Under the pieces are notes generated by a model that was given only the letters and a program-made list of their open reading frames with translations, did no database searches and was not told the origin of the DNA. A stretch of 64,000 bases of DNA from NCBI RefSeq assembly GCF_905475465.1, contig NC_062245.1, positions 7,502,001 through 7,566,000 of the forward strand, written 5' to 3'. This DNA is from Pieris napi (lineage: Eukaryota > Arthropoda > Insecta > Lepidoptera > Pieridae). Positions 55,983 to 64,000 of this stretch are shown here, piece by piece. Both the position numbers and the translations under genes were made by a program. Numbering within the stretch: position 1 is the stretch's first letter; each line of letters starts with the position of its first letter.

Positions 55983-58900
55983 TTACACTTTAATTTTATT
56001 GCTTTCTATATATTTACATAAAAATCTACAATATGGACTAAACACAAACATTAACAAACATTTAACACTTAAAGGACGGGGGACTTTACGGGGAAGAACG
56101 TCATAGAGAGGATAGGTTAGTTTGGGACAATTAAATAGAATGTGAGATACAGTGCCTTCATCCAAGCCACACTCACAGATAGAGTGATCCCTTATCCGGA
56201 GCTTGGCTAGATGAACAGGGGTGCAAGCATGACCAAGACGAAGACGTGAGATTGTGGATGTAATCCAGCGATTTGCATTCCGATAATGACAAAACCAGGG
56301 TTGTCTTGGTATGTTTGGTTGGATGGAAGCATAAAACTTACCCTTAACCGATTTGGAGTCATTCCAAAATGTCTTCCAGGTTCTGTCCAGATATGTCTTT
56401 GCAAGAGTACAAAGATCCTGTGCTGAATTTTCAAAATGATCTAGAGAACCTGACTCAACAGCTGATTTGGCACATGAATCAGCAGTCTCGTTTCCAGGGA
56501 TACCTGAGTGGCTAGGAATCCAAACTAGTATGATAGACAATCCTTTTTGATTACAAGAGAGCAGAGTCTCCCTGATCTTTAGAATAATGGGAAAACGTGA
56601 TTTGCTGCGAAATGGGTTTTCTTTAATGGACATTAAACAACTAAAAGAGTCTGTCAAAATAGCTGTCTGTTGTATGTTATGGGAGTGTGCAAATAGGATT
56701 GCCTCCAATAGAGCAGTAGCCTCTCCTGTGAACACTGAAGATTCGGGAGGACATTTAAATTTCAGGATAATTCTATACCGAGGAACCCAACAGGCAGCAC
56801 CAACACAGCCGTCTGGAGACAGCTTTGATGCGTCAGTGTAAATAAGAAGATGATTTGGCCAATTTTGATTAATATAGCTTTGTAATTTGATGTTGGTATC
56901 TGGGGCTCCTTTGATCAGACCAAGGTCTGTGATGATGGGAGGTTTGTATACCAGGGCTTTATAAAAAGTAGAATACAGGGGATTTATTGGAAAAGATATC
57001 AGGGGGTTAGGGAGGCTGGTGAACTTTAGATAACTATCTAGCAGATAGGAAGAGGAGTTGCGGGTACAAGGAGAATGTGATAGTTGGGATAATCGATGCC
57101 AAAGAGGGTGGGATGATAGCTGTAACATCTTGCTAACAAAGCGGTCACATAAATACTGCCGGCGGATGTGTAGAGGAGGATCAACACACTCAACCTGCAA
57201 AGCATTAGTGGGGGAGGATTTCATTGCACCTAGAATGATTCTAAGGCACCTATATTGAATTTTGTTTAGTTTCTCAGCAGCTGATTTGTTAAAGGGATCC
57301 AGAACAAACATACAGTAATCCATATGACTACGTACTAAGGCATTATACAATAACTTTAAAGAATAGGGGTGAGCGCCCCACCAAACTCCCGCTACTGCTC
57401 TTAGTACGTTAATACCTTTTTCGCATTTTTTGATAATGTGTTCAGAATGGGCAATTCCGTTCAGCCGGTTGTCTAAATAAATACCTAAAAATTTTGCTTT
57501 ATCTGTCAGGTTGATTGCTTGATTTTCAAATGAAATGAGTAGAGTGGGAATGTATCTCTTCCTTGTAAACACCACTGCCTGAGATTTGCCCACTGACAGG
57601 GACAAGCCGTGGTCAGACAACCACTGGCCTAGATAATACAAAGCAGAATTGATACGACAGGATACTTCCCCTATACTGCTTGAGCTGTGATAGAGGACAA
57701 TATCATCAGCATATTGTAAAATATTGCAAAAACTGGTAACAGACAGTTCGAGGTCATAGGTATAAATGCTATAGAGCAGAGGGCTGAGAACTGAGCCTTG
57801 AGGGAGACCTTTCCAGACTAGTCTGGGGGGAAGAGAGGTATTTTGATGCTTTATCAAAATAGATCTGGTAAATAGCAGATTACATATGAGATGTACCATC
57901 CTCGAAGAAACACTCAGCTTAAGCAGTTTCTGCCTGAGCGCTGGAAGTAGGACACTGTCATATGCAGAAGCAATATCAAGAAACACACCCACAAGGTACT
58001 CTCCTTTTGTAAAGGCTAGGCGAATGTCTGTTGTCAGTATACTGAGGCTGTCTGTGGTACTCATACCCTTCCGGAACCCAAATTGGGATGAGGGGAGAAT
58101 ATTTCTACTTTCCATCAACCATTCCAGTCGGTTTTTATGAAGGTGTTCCGTTACTTTAGCTAAAGTAGATGACAAAGCTATGGGACGATAAGAATTTGAA
58201 TCTGAAGGGTTTTTTCCAGGTTTGAGAATGGGAATGACTATTTGAGATGTCCAAGATGTCGGTATAATACCAGTTTCAAAAATTTTGTTGATTATTTTTA
58301 GATAGTAAAGTTTAGCTTTGTCATTTAGTCTAGTCAGGAAGGAATATGGAACGCCATCTTCCCCTGGAGTTGAATCTTTGAGACCATTAAGAGCGATTTG
58401 AAGCTCAGAGAAAGAAAAGGGAGCATCCATTTCATTGTTAGCCGGAGCTGGCGTAGAACTTAGAAATGAGTCCACATAGGGAGCGAAAGGTGGAGCCAGT
58501 TTATCCGCAAAGTTGTTAAGCCAGTCAGAAGGGTTATTTGAAGAAGGATTAACATGGTTCAGGGAACGACGGAATCTCCTCACATTAGACCACACAATAG
58601 AGGATGGAGAACGAGGGCTAAGGGATTCGCAAAATTGTATCCAACTACATCTTTTCTTCCTGGATACCAACCTTTTAATTTTAGCATCAAGCTTCTGGTA
58701 ATTAATAAAGTTCTCCTGTGACATACTGGCTGAGTAGGATTTCTCTGCAGCCATTCTCTTACCAAACAAATCGCTGCATTCATCATCCCACCAGGGAGAG
58801 GAAAGCAGCTGATTTTTAGGAGAGTGCTTTTTGGGGATCTGGGAATCGGCCGAAGATATGAGAGAATTTAAAAAAAGATCATAGCACGACAAGACATTTT

Positions 58901-59753
58901 CTTCGCATTCCAAATCAGGCAGAGTGTCTACCATGCAATCAACGGATTGGGCATAATCTTTCCAGTTTGCTTTTTTGAGTTTATATTTTAAAAGGGGGTT
59001 GTGGTAAGAGGGGGGTAAGGATTTTTTATTTAATGAAATAATTACAGGAAAATGATCACTGCCATAGGTGAACTCAAGGGCGTTCCAAGTTAGTTGCGAG
59101 GCTAGGTTAGGGGAACAGAGGGTGAGATCCACTGCAGATTTGGGATTCTGATTAGGGTATACCCTGCGAGTTGGAGAGCCATCATTGAGGATGCAGAGAT
59201 TGACATCGTCGAGTAAGTCAATCAGCAGTGGAGCAAACCTATCACTAGCATGGCACCCCCACATAGTGTGATGGGTGTTAAAGTCACCCATGGCTATGAT
59301 AGGGCTGGGAAGGGATGATAAAATTGATTGTATCTCAGGAAGAAGAGAAGGAGAAGGGTGAGGAATATACAAAGATACAAAAGAAATGTCTAAGGTACGA
59401 ACAGCAACAGCATTAATCTGATCGCTGTGGGTAGGGAGAGGAATTTGGGAGAATGGGAGGGAATGCCGTACAAAGACAGCACTGCCCGCATACCCATCAT
59501 TCCTGTCATCCCGCAGACAGGAAAAGCCAGGCACCCGAAATCGGGAACCAGGTCTCAGCCATGTCTCCGAGATGGCAACAATCGTGGGTTTATGGAGGTT
59601 TATGAGGGAAATTAATTCATGTTTTTTTGAACGTAAGCTTTTACTATTCCATTGAATTAGGGTTATTGGGTCCGTTTTGTAGTAATTTAAAAAGTTGGGA
59701 TAGGTTTTTGGCAACGTTGGGCGGTAGGGGGATTTCGCTACATGGAGCGACAA
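55983..59753 (-). CDS. LINE ORF2 polyprotein: endonuclease, reverse transcriptase, RNase H
   Basis: A frame of about 1,256 codons encodes the enzyme for target-primed reverse transcription: it nicks genomic DNA, copies its own RNA and degrades the RNA strand. Domains in order: AP-type endonuclease about 31-240 (QWN at N36, SETW at E63, GDFN at D157/N159, SDH at D233/H234). Reverse transcriptase about 490-770 (LDIASAYD with D593, GLPQGS 649-654, YADD 681-684). RNase H about 970-1095 (YTDAS D974, E1011, LTDS D1035, PSHSGIPGNETAD with H1082 and D1092). A C-terminal CECX8HX4C knuckle 1193-1209. All catalytic residues are present. The frame has no ATG before the endonuclease: its first codon here is TTG, an in-frame TAA lies two codons upstream, and the first methionine is near residue 155. 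ORF2 overlaps ORF1 by 110 bp in the +1 frame, so frameshifting or non-AUG initiation is likely. Identification is firm; the start is not. Confidence 0.93.
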   Translation of the reverse strand: MSLHVAKSPYRPTLPKTYPNFLNYYKTDPITLIQWNSKSLRSKKHELISLINLHKPTIVAISETWLRPGSRFRVPGFSCLRDDRNDGYAGSAVFVRHSLPFSQIPLPTHSDQINAVAVRTLDISFVSLYIPHPSPSLLPEIQSILSSLPSPIIAMGDFNTHHTMWGCHASDRFAPLLIDLLDDVNLCILNDGSPTRRVYPNQNPKSAVDLTLCSPNLASQLTWNALEFTYGSDHFPVIISLNKKSLPPSYHNPLLKYKLKKANWKDYAQSVDCMVDTLPDLECEENVLSCYDLFLNSLISSADSQIPKKHSPKNQLLSSPWWDDECSDLFGKRMAAEKSYSASMSQENFINYQKLDAKIKRLVSRKKRCSWIQFCESLSPRSPSSIVWSNVRRFRRSLNHVNPSSNNPSDWLNNFADKLAPPFAPYVDSFLSSTPAPANNEMDAPFSFSELQIALNGLKDSTPGEDGVPYSFLTRLNDKAKLYYLKIINKIFETGIIPTSWTSQIVIPILKPGKNPSDSNSYRPIALSSTLAKVTEHLHKNRLEWLMESRNILPSSQFGFRKGMSTTDSLSILTTDIRLAFTKGEYLVGVFLDIASAYDSVLLPALRQKLLKLSVSSRMVHLICNLLFTRSILIKHQNTSLPPRLVWKGLPQGSVLSPLLYSIYTYDLELSVTSFCNILQYADDIVLYHSSSSIGEVSCRINSALYYLGQWLSDHGLSLSVGKSQAVVFTRKRYIPTLLISFENQAINLTDKAKFLGIYLDNRLNGIAHSEHIIKKCEKGINVLRAVAGVWWGAHPYSLKLLYNALVRSHMDYCMFVLDPFNKSAAEKLNKIQYRCLRIILGAMKSSPTNALQVECVDPPLHIRRQYLCDRFVSKMLQLSSHPLWHRLSQLSHSPCTRNSSSYLLDSYLKFTSLPNPLISFPINPLYSTFYKALVYKPPIITDLGLIKGAPDTNIKLQSYINQNWPNHLLIYTDASKLSPDGCVGAACWVPRYRIILKFKCPPESSVFTGEATALLEAILFAHSHNIQQTAILTDSFSCLMSIKENPFRSKSRFPIILKIRETLLSCNQKGLSIILVWIPSHSGIPGNETADSCAKSAVESGSLDHFENSAQDLCTLAKTYLDRTWKTFWNDSKSVKGKFYASIQPNIPRQPWFCHYRNANRWITSTISRLRLGHACTPVHLAKLRIRDHSICECGLDEGTVSHILFNCPKLTYPLYDVLPRKVPRPLSVKCLLMFVFSPYCRFLCKYIESNKIKV

Positions 59754-61002
59754 TACTTAGAAGAAATTCAGAAATAAATTCTAACATTTTTCCCTGAGAG
59801 GGAAGGGTGTCAACATTATTGTTGAGAGCACAACCATTTGGGAGGGATGAGGAGCACTCACCAACAATAGTCTGGTGAGCTGTTCTATCGTACCCCTTTG
59901 CTAGAGGAGCTTGGGGACGAGGGGAGCGATAAATTGTTTGGCGATAGGAGGCATTGGTAGGAGTTTGGGCTTTTTGAGTAGATTTTAGAGAATAGGCAGG
60001 AGGGGTAAACATTTCTTTTGTCATCTCAGCATATGAACGTCGGACAGGAGGAAACTTAATTGCTGCTTCAACGTATGAGATGTTGTCCTGGGACATCACC
60101 ATTTTTATGGATTGCTGTCGAGTAAATTCTGGACAGCCCTTGTCAGAAGCAAAATGTTTGCCTGAGCAATGTAAACATGTGGATTTTTCTAAAGTGACTT
60201 CACACGTATCACCTGTATGGGGCTGAGCACACCTGTAACATCTTGGCTTAGATCGGCAAATCGATTTGATATGTCCAAAACGGCAGCAGTTCAGGCACTG
60301 TATGGTTGGGAGTTGGTAGGTTTCGACAGGGAGGGAAGTGTGGTAGGAGTAAACCTTGGCAGAGAGCATTTGCCCCCTGAAGGTAAGGACGACAGATTGG
60401 GTAGGCACCCAGGTGGTGACACCCTCAGTGACTGTTTTTCGGTTCAGTCGCCTTGATTTTAATACTTCACCACATCCAGGAGGAAGCTCTAATGAAATCA
60501 CGAGTTCGTCCATTGACCAGTCCACCGGTACACCTCTGACCAACCCCATTCTGGTAATGTTGTAAGTGGGGATAATAGCTTTAAACTTGCACATACTAAG
60601 AACCGGGTTGACCAGAAAGTTGTTGGCAGCTTCAGCAGAAGAGAACTCAACGGTGATTTTATTACGGCCTATATTTTTTACACCATCGTGTATGATAGAA
60701 TTAATTTTGTGCTTATGCATAAACTGGCCGAATGTTATAGCACGTAAAGAGGCTCCGGAAGATGGGTCTTCTACTTCACGGGAGACTTGGACAATGAACG
60801 GACCTTTATCTTCATTAGAGTAAGACCTAGGTCCATCGGAGAAGGAGGGGTGGACATAAAGGTGTTGTATAGACGGGTTCGCCTGAGCGGGATCCGTAAT
60901 AGTTTTTTTAAAGGATGGTTCATTTCTCTCCTCTCCTTGTCGTTTGCGAGACGTAGAAGAGGTTCCCGGGTCAGGAGGCTCGGGGTCAGGATCTAGATCC
61001 AT
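59644..61002 (-). CDS. LINE ORF1 gag-like nucleic-acid-binding protein
   Basis: 452 residues from an ATG at 61002. ORF1 proteins coat the element RNA and accompany it as a ribonucleoprotein. The N-terminus is acidic, proline-rich and then basic (MDLDPDPEPPDPG, RKRQ), presumably disordered. About 66-225 looks like one or two RRM-like folds (FIVQVSREV ... NKITVEFSSAEAANNFL). Three zinc knuckles follow: C236-X2-C-X4-H-X4-C249, C255-X2-C-X3-H-X4-C267, and C276-X2-C-X3-H-X6-C290. This triple-knuckle pattern is typical of I- and Jockey-group gag proteins. The C-terminal 37 codons share nucleotides with ORF2. The frame is complete, with no stops, and has ATGG at its start. Short frames on the opposite strand are shadows. 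Confidence 0.92.
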   Translation of the reverse strand: MDLDPDPEPPDPGTSSTSRKRQGEERNEPSFKKTITDPAQANPSIQHLYVHPSFSDGPRSYSNEDKGPFIVQVSREVEDPSSGASLRAITFGQFMHKHKINSIIHDGVKNIGRNKITVEFSSAEAANNFLVNPVLSMCKFKAIIPTYNITRMGLVRGVPVDWSMDELVISLELPPGCGEVLKSRRLNRKTVTEGVTTWVPTQSVVLTFRGQMLSAKVYSYHTSLPVETYQLPTIQCLNCCRFGHIKSICRSKPRCYRCAQPHTGDTCEVTLEKSTCLHCSGKHFASDKGCPEFTRQQSIKMVMSQDNISYVEAAIKFPPVRRSYAEMTKEMFTPPAYSLKSTQKAQTPTNASYRQTIYRSPRPQAPLAKGYDRTAHQTIVGECSSSLPNGCALNNNVDTLPSQGKMLEFISEFLLSIVAPCSEIPLPPNVAKNLSQLFKLLQNGPNNPNSME

Positions 61003-61186
61003 ATTACTAAAACTGCAGCAACTATATTAATTTAAATTTTATACTTTACCAGCACCAATAGGGTTAGTTTTATCTAAATAGCACAATAACAACTATTTCA
61101 GCTTAGGAAAATCACAGAAACACCGAGAAAAACACGGAAATCTCACTAACACGTGCGTCAACCAAAGCTAACGCGAGCCGACCATC
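61003..61186 (-). promoter_or_regulatory. 5' UTR and presumed internal promoter of the LINE
   Basis: About 184 nt between the target duplication and the ORF1 ATG. The first bases on the minus strand are GATGGTCGGCTCGCGTTAGC, more GC-rich than the surrounding DNA. Elements of this group carry an internal RNA polymerase II promoter here. I see no specific motif that proves it. Presence of this region supports full length. Confidence 0.6.
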
Positions 61187-61197
61187 AATTTATGTTT

Positions 61198-62282
61198 AAC
61201 AATAGGTTATGTGCGTATTTTATTAAAACTTTTATATTATTTTTTTTTTTTTATTCCCTTCTTTATATACATATTTTATTCTCCTATTTGTTTTAGCGTG
61301 ATTGAAATTAAAAACAATACTTTAAGTGCATTTTATTTTAAAACATTTGTTTTATTAGCATTAAATTTTATTCCAACTAAATGTTTAAACGATTGCAGTT
61401 GCATTTAAAAAAAGAAGCTTAGTATGTAAAAGCTTAGTTATTAAAGTACTTAGAAGCATGGAATTTGGTATCCAACGTTTAGTTTGCAAATTTAAAACAT
61501 TTGTAGCTAGGGAGAGTAAGAAATATTTCCCCAAAATTCTTTAAGCCTAGATGCTGATAAATGTTGAAAAAAGAAATCTTAGGTCTAGACCTAAAGGTTA
61601 TAGTGCCATTGGTTACATATTATACCTACATAACATTTTAGACCTACATCAATGTTATGTACCAATGTATGTATAATTCTGAGCACATTTTACAGCCGTT
61701 TAGTGTTCCCTATAGCCTAGTGTTCCTAAGTGCTTAGGATGAAATATATTCATTCTCGTACATATTCCTCCGTCTATTGCGCCGATCTAGATAATTGGAG
61801 TTTAATGATTCTATTCAGCTACAAAGTGGCCCTTTTAGCTTTGTGATCCCGTGGATAGTTTCATGTAATTAACTTAAATACTTTATAAAAGCCGACGGTG
61901 CGTCAATAAATTAACACGTAACGTGACAAGATCAATTCAAATGAATGATGTCTTTAGTTGTTTGCACACACACACATTCTTAAATTTATTTGACTTCGTA
62001 GCCTATTCCCGCGCTTAGGCAAAATACCAAAGACGCGTCATCCTAATGCCTAAACTATATCATGTTTTAGTGGCAAATCATCAAATTTATTTGTTTAATA
62101 ATTGAAAAACAATTATTTGCATAGAAAGCGACAGACGGACTCCTTAGCACGAAGCGAAGGAACATCGTTAAGATTTTATGTTGCGGCTTCAAGTAATAGA
62201 ACGAAGTACGTCATCAGCCAATCAGCATTATGCTACTCAAAAGAACCCTATGATATTCCCACGATGATGTTCATACATATTC
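61198..62282. other. Non-coding with SINE 3' crumb
   Basis: At about 61575-61613 'gaaatcttaggtctagacctaaaggttatagtgccattgg' is the 3' end of SINE family A (plus). Otherwise AT-rich; 62100-62260 is moderately GC but unassigned. Confidence 0.4.
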
Positions 62283-62640
62283 TTTTTTTTTTTATTTTAA
62301 CATCAATTCTGACAAATTAAAAGCCGCCCGCGCGGCCAATAATAATAAACTTAAAAATCAGATTAGGGTAAAAAACCGCCTTCCCCGGGGACCTTTACTG
62401 CGTACTTCGCTCACTCCAGTGAGCTTCCGTCCTGCCCTTCAGGCGATTGACCGCCCCGCGGCGGCCCAAGCCGAGGTCCGAGTCTCACAGAAGACGCCCT
62501 TGCGCTAACCGCGGGAAAAACGCCAATCCAGGCTGAGCTACGTTCAACAGCCCGAGCTGAGCTGTAAAGGCCCTTAAGGCCATCAGCGAGAATCCATTCA
62601 AAAAAACAACAAAAAAAAATTGTTTCTTGTAACATCAGTT
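62283..62640 (-). pseudogene. 5' truncated GC-rich LINE 3' end
   Basis: On the minus strand a GC-rich coding-like stretch (frame 62635-62411, with EWILADGLKGLYSSARAVER and SVRLGPRLGPPRGGQSPEGQ) runs into a UTR with 'gtccccggggaaggcgg' and 'ggccgcgcgggcggctttt', then an A-run (T-run 62281-62293). The abrupt GC change against AT-rich flanks, plus the terminal A-run, indicate a truncated retrotransposon copy. The clade is not recognised with confidence. It lies only ~570 bp upstream of the proposed microexon. Confidence 0.5.
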
Positions 62641-63211
62641 TTTCTTTATGTTACCTATGTAGCACTCCTCAATTGGCTGGAATACCGACCGTTAATACGG
62701 AATAGAAATTGTATCCGACAAAAGTAGGACAAACTACTCAATAAAGGTCAGCACACACTTCGTTAAGAGCTCATTGAGATGGCGTGTTGATACTTCGGTA
62801 ATGGACTTGACGCAAAGTTGTCTAGGTAAATTCCTTTATTCCCACTCTCAGGTTACTATGGCCGACGCTTGTAGGTTTTATAACGGTTTAAGATTATGGT
62901 TTTAGATAAAGTGGTGGTGGTTAAACGGTTAATTGTATCGATATTATTGTCTGTCACAAGTGTATATGTACATCTTCATATTAAATTATTGAGAATTTTT
63001 AATAGAGGCATGCAAAGACTATAGTAGTCAGGTCATGAAAATGATTATAATTATGTATACGGTACTTTTAAATACATAGATTAGAATCGTAAACAATTAA
63101 ATTACCATTTAGTATCTTGATTTATTAATTTTTGTCAGTCCGTCGCCTAGGTCTTTACACAGAAATTTAGAAAAGAGCAACAAATCATTAAAGGAACTTT
63201 TCTTTTTACAG
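62641..63211. other. Intronic sequence upstream of the microexon
   Basis: No repeat or frame recognised. It ends with the polypyrimidine tract and AG acceptor (CTTTTCTTTTTACAG). Confidence 0.4.
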
Positions 63212-63259
63212 GTGCATGAATGGAAGATTTATAAATGTGGATCTAAACTGTAGCCTTAG
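63212..63259 (+). CDS. Candidate 48-nt coding microexon (N-terminus of an unknown protein)
   Basis: The segment lies between a strong acceptor (TTTTCTTTTTACAG|G, ending 63211) and a consensus donor (TTAG|GTAAGAG, GT at 63260). One frame is open throughout: (G)TGC ATG AAT GGA ... AGC CTT AG, giving CMNGRFINVDLNCSL. The other frames are closed (one has TAG) or less plausible. If preceded by the exon ending at 11321 (..AAAAT), the junction creates ATG and adds MC before MNGRF. Alternatively translation starts at the exon's own ATG (63216). The next exon lies beyond 64000 or is unrecognised. I do not recognise the protein. Splice-site quality on both sides and phase agreement are the only evidence. 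Confidence 0.42.
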
Positions 63260-64000
63260 GTAAGAGATTTTTTTCTAAAGTCATTTAATTTATAAATACA
63301 TACTTTAAAAATTTAATGTATAATGTATATATTCTAATAACGGTCTTAATTTAAATGTATATATTCTAATAATAATTATGGTCCTTGTTTATAAACTAAT
63401 CAAGACTTAATAGATTTAATTGGTTAAGGTCAATTCAAATAAGATATTCTTAAATACTTTTTATTGTTTTTATGTTTTTCGTGTAAACAACAAATAATTT
63501 CATAAATAAAAACATATGTAGTGAGCTTATGTGACAGTTGAATTTTCTGTGTTGCCAGTTTACAATAAAGAAAGTATACACTGTAACCTCTCGTTTATTA
63601 TCTATGACCTTAAGTCACGTCAGAGATGACATCATATATTAGTTAATGTCATATTAATGACACTCACAAACTCTGTGAGCATGACCTATTCATATCTCCG
63701 CCTACGCAACAGTTCAAACGATAACGCTGTGATTACAATTTAACCATTTTTTTATAATAAAATTAAGATGTTATATCTATATAATATTAATGATTGTCTT
63801 CACGATCAGAAATAATAAATGCTTGTTAAAAGTAAAACAGCAAATCCTCCTTGTATCTAAGTAAAATACTAACTAAAATAATAATAACTACGAATTATGT
63901 ATTTACTAATGACTATAATAGTATTGTACATATGACGCCCATTCGACTAAATAAATGAAATATTTGACAACTACAACATATATATATATATATATATATA
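63260..64000. other. Presumed second intron, AT-rich
   Basis: It begins GTAAGAGATTTTTTT. A local repeat 'atgtatatattctaataa' occurs twice (63319, 63356). The window ends in a (TA)n tract (63978-64000). No further exon was identified. Confidence 0.4.

Larger units (their letters stand above)
55710..61197 (-). mobile_element. Full-length I-group non-LTR retrotransposon with 11-bp target duplication
   Basis: AATTTATGTTT occurs at 55710-55720 and 61187-61197. The element proper runs 61186 to 55721 on the minus strand, about 5.47 kb. Its parts are a 5' UTR of about 184 nt (61003-61186), ORF1 (61002-59644), ORF2 (59753-55983), a 3' UTR of about 245 nt and a poly(A) tail (T-run to 55736). Both ORFs are open. 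RNase H plus a three-knuckle ORF1 points to the I group (I/Nimb-like) rather than Jockey or CR1. The perfect duplication, long A-tail and open frames suggest a young, possibly active copy. It lies antisense to the proposed host gene. Confidence 0.9.
11322..63211 (+). other. Putative 51.9-kb first intron of the host gene
   Basis: It is bounded by GTAAGT at 11322 and by a pyrimidine-rich acceptor (CTTTTCTTTTTACAG) ending at 63211. Its content is almost wholly repeats and AT-rich sequence, which fits a large lepidopteran intron. The full-length LINE at 55.7-61.2 kb sits antisense to the proposed gene. The join is inferred from splice signals and frame only; extra exons inside cannot be excluded. 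Confidence 0.35.

Noticed and set aside
56207..60996. Many short frames opposite or inside the LINE ORFs
   Set aside because: They overlap ORF1 and ORF2 in other frames or strands and lack domains; they are shadows.

Overview
The window looks like AT-rich nuclear DNA from a lepidopteran (moth or butterfly). I infer this from the combination of repeats: tRNA-headed SINEs of the Metulj-like kind, short non-autonomous Helitrons ending in CTAGT, LINE 3' tails with the 'GGCCGGCAACGCAC' signature, PIF/Harbinger and pogo-like MITEs, Penelope-like tails and mariner relics. No species call is possible. There is no bacterial-style operon, CRISPR array or intact host ORF of any length. The only long open frames (55983-61002) belong to a retrotransposon.

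Host gene. A CpG-rich segment at about 11040-11321 looks like a promoter plus a first, mostly non-coding exon, ending in a consensus 5' splice site (AAAAT|GTAAGT). At the other end of the window, 63212-63259 is a 48-nt microexon between a strong acceptor and a GTAAG donor. Joined, the two sites create an ATG across the junction, in frame with the open frame of the microexon (MCMNGRFINVDLNCSL...). The simplest reading is one + strand gene whose start codon is split by a ~51.9 kb intron, so that nearly everything between is intronic repeat-rich DNA. This is an inference from splice signals and phase; the gene itself is not recognised.

Layout. 1-11 kb: AT-rich sequence, a Penelope-like insertion (2216-2710), a Helitron (4094-4437), small hairpin elements, SINEs, a Harbinger-type MITE (6692-6932), an element carrying a 5' truncated 5S rRNA gene (7636-7967), a pogo-like MITE (8289-8506) and LINE tails. 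11-31 kb: the first two copies of a 316-bp long-inverted-repeat element (12359, 15595), a rearranged SINE, a GC-rich Harbinger-type MITE (18031-18377), Helitrons and SINEs. 31-48 kb: relics of a Jockey/CR1-like LINE and a mariner transposase, two more 316-bp elements (35494, 40984), a large inverted repeat with coding relics (36030-36870), a second 5S-carrying element (38102-38421), a SINE with a perfect 13-bp target duplication (42950-43190), and a family of elements bounded by the imperfect palindrome GAAGTGAAACTTC (33 kb, 44.8 kb, 45.4 kb, 47.3 kb). 48-55.7 kb: two more Penelope-like tail insertions with 12-13 bp duplications, a second mariner relic holding a hairpin insertion, and a Helitron. 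55710-61197: a complete, apparently young I-group non-LTR retrotransposon on the minus strand (ORF1 gag-like protein with three zinc knuckles; ORF2 endonuclease, reverse transcriptase and RNase H), with poly(A) and an 11-bp target duplication. 61.2-64 kb: a GC-rich LINE 3' end, then the microexon.

The LINE is the only plausible source of enzymes here. Helitrons, MITEs, SINEs and Penelope tails are all non-autonomous and must have been mobilised by proteins encoded elsewhere. The most unusual points are the missing AUG for the LINE ORF2, the 5S-rRNA-carrying element present twice, the four equal-length 316-bp elements (one with mismatched polarity), and the split start codon across a 52-kb intron.
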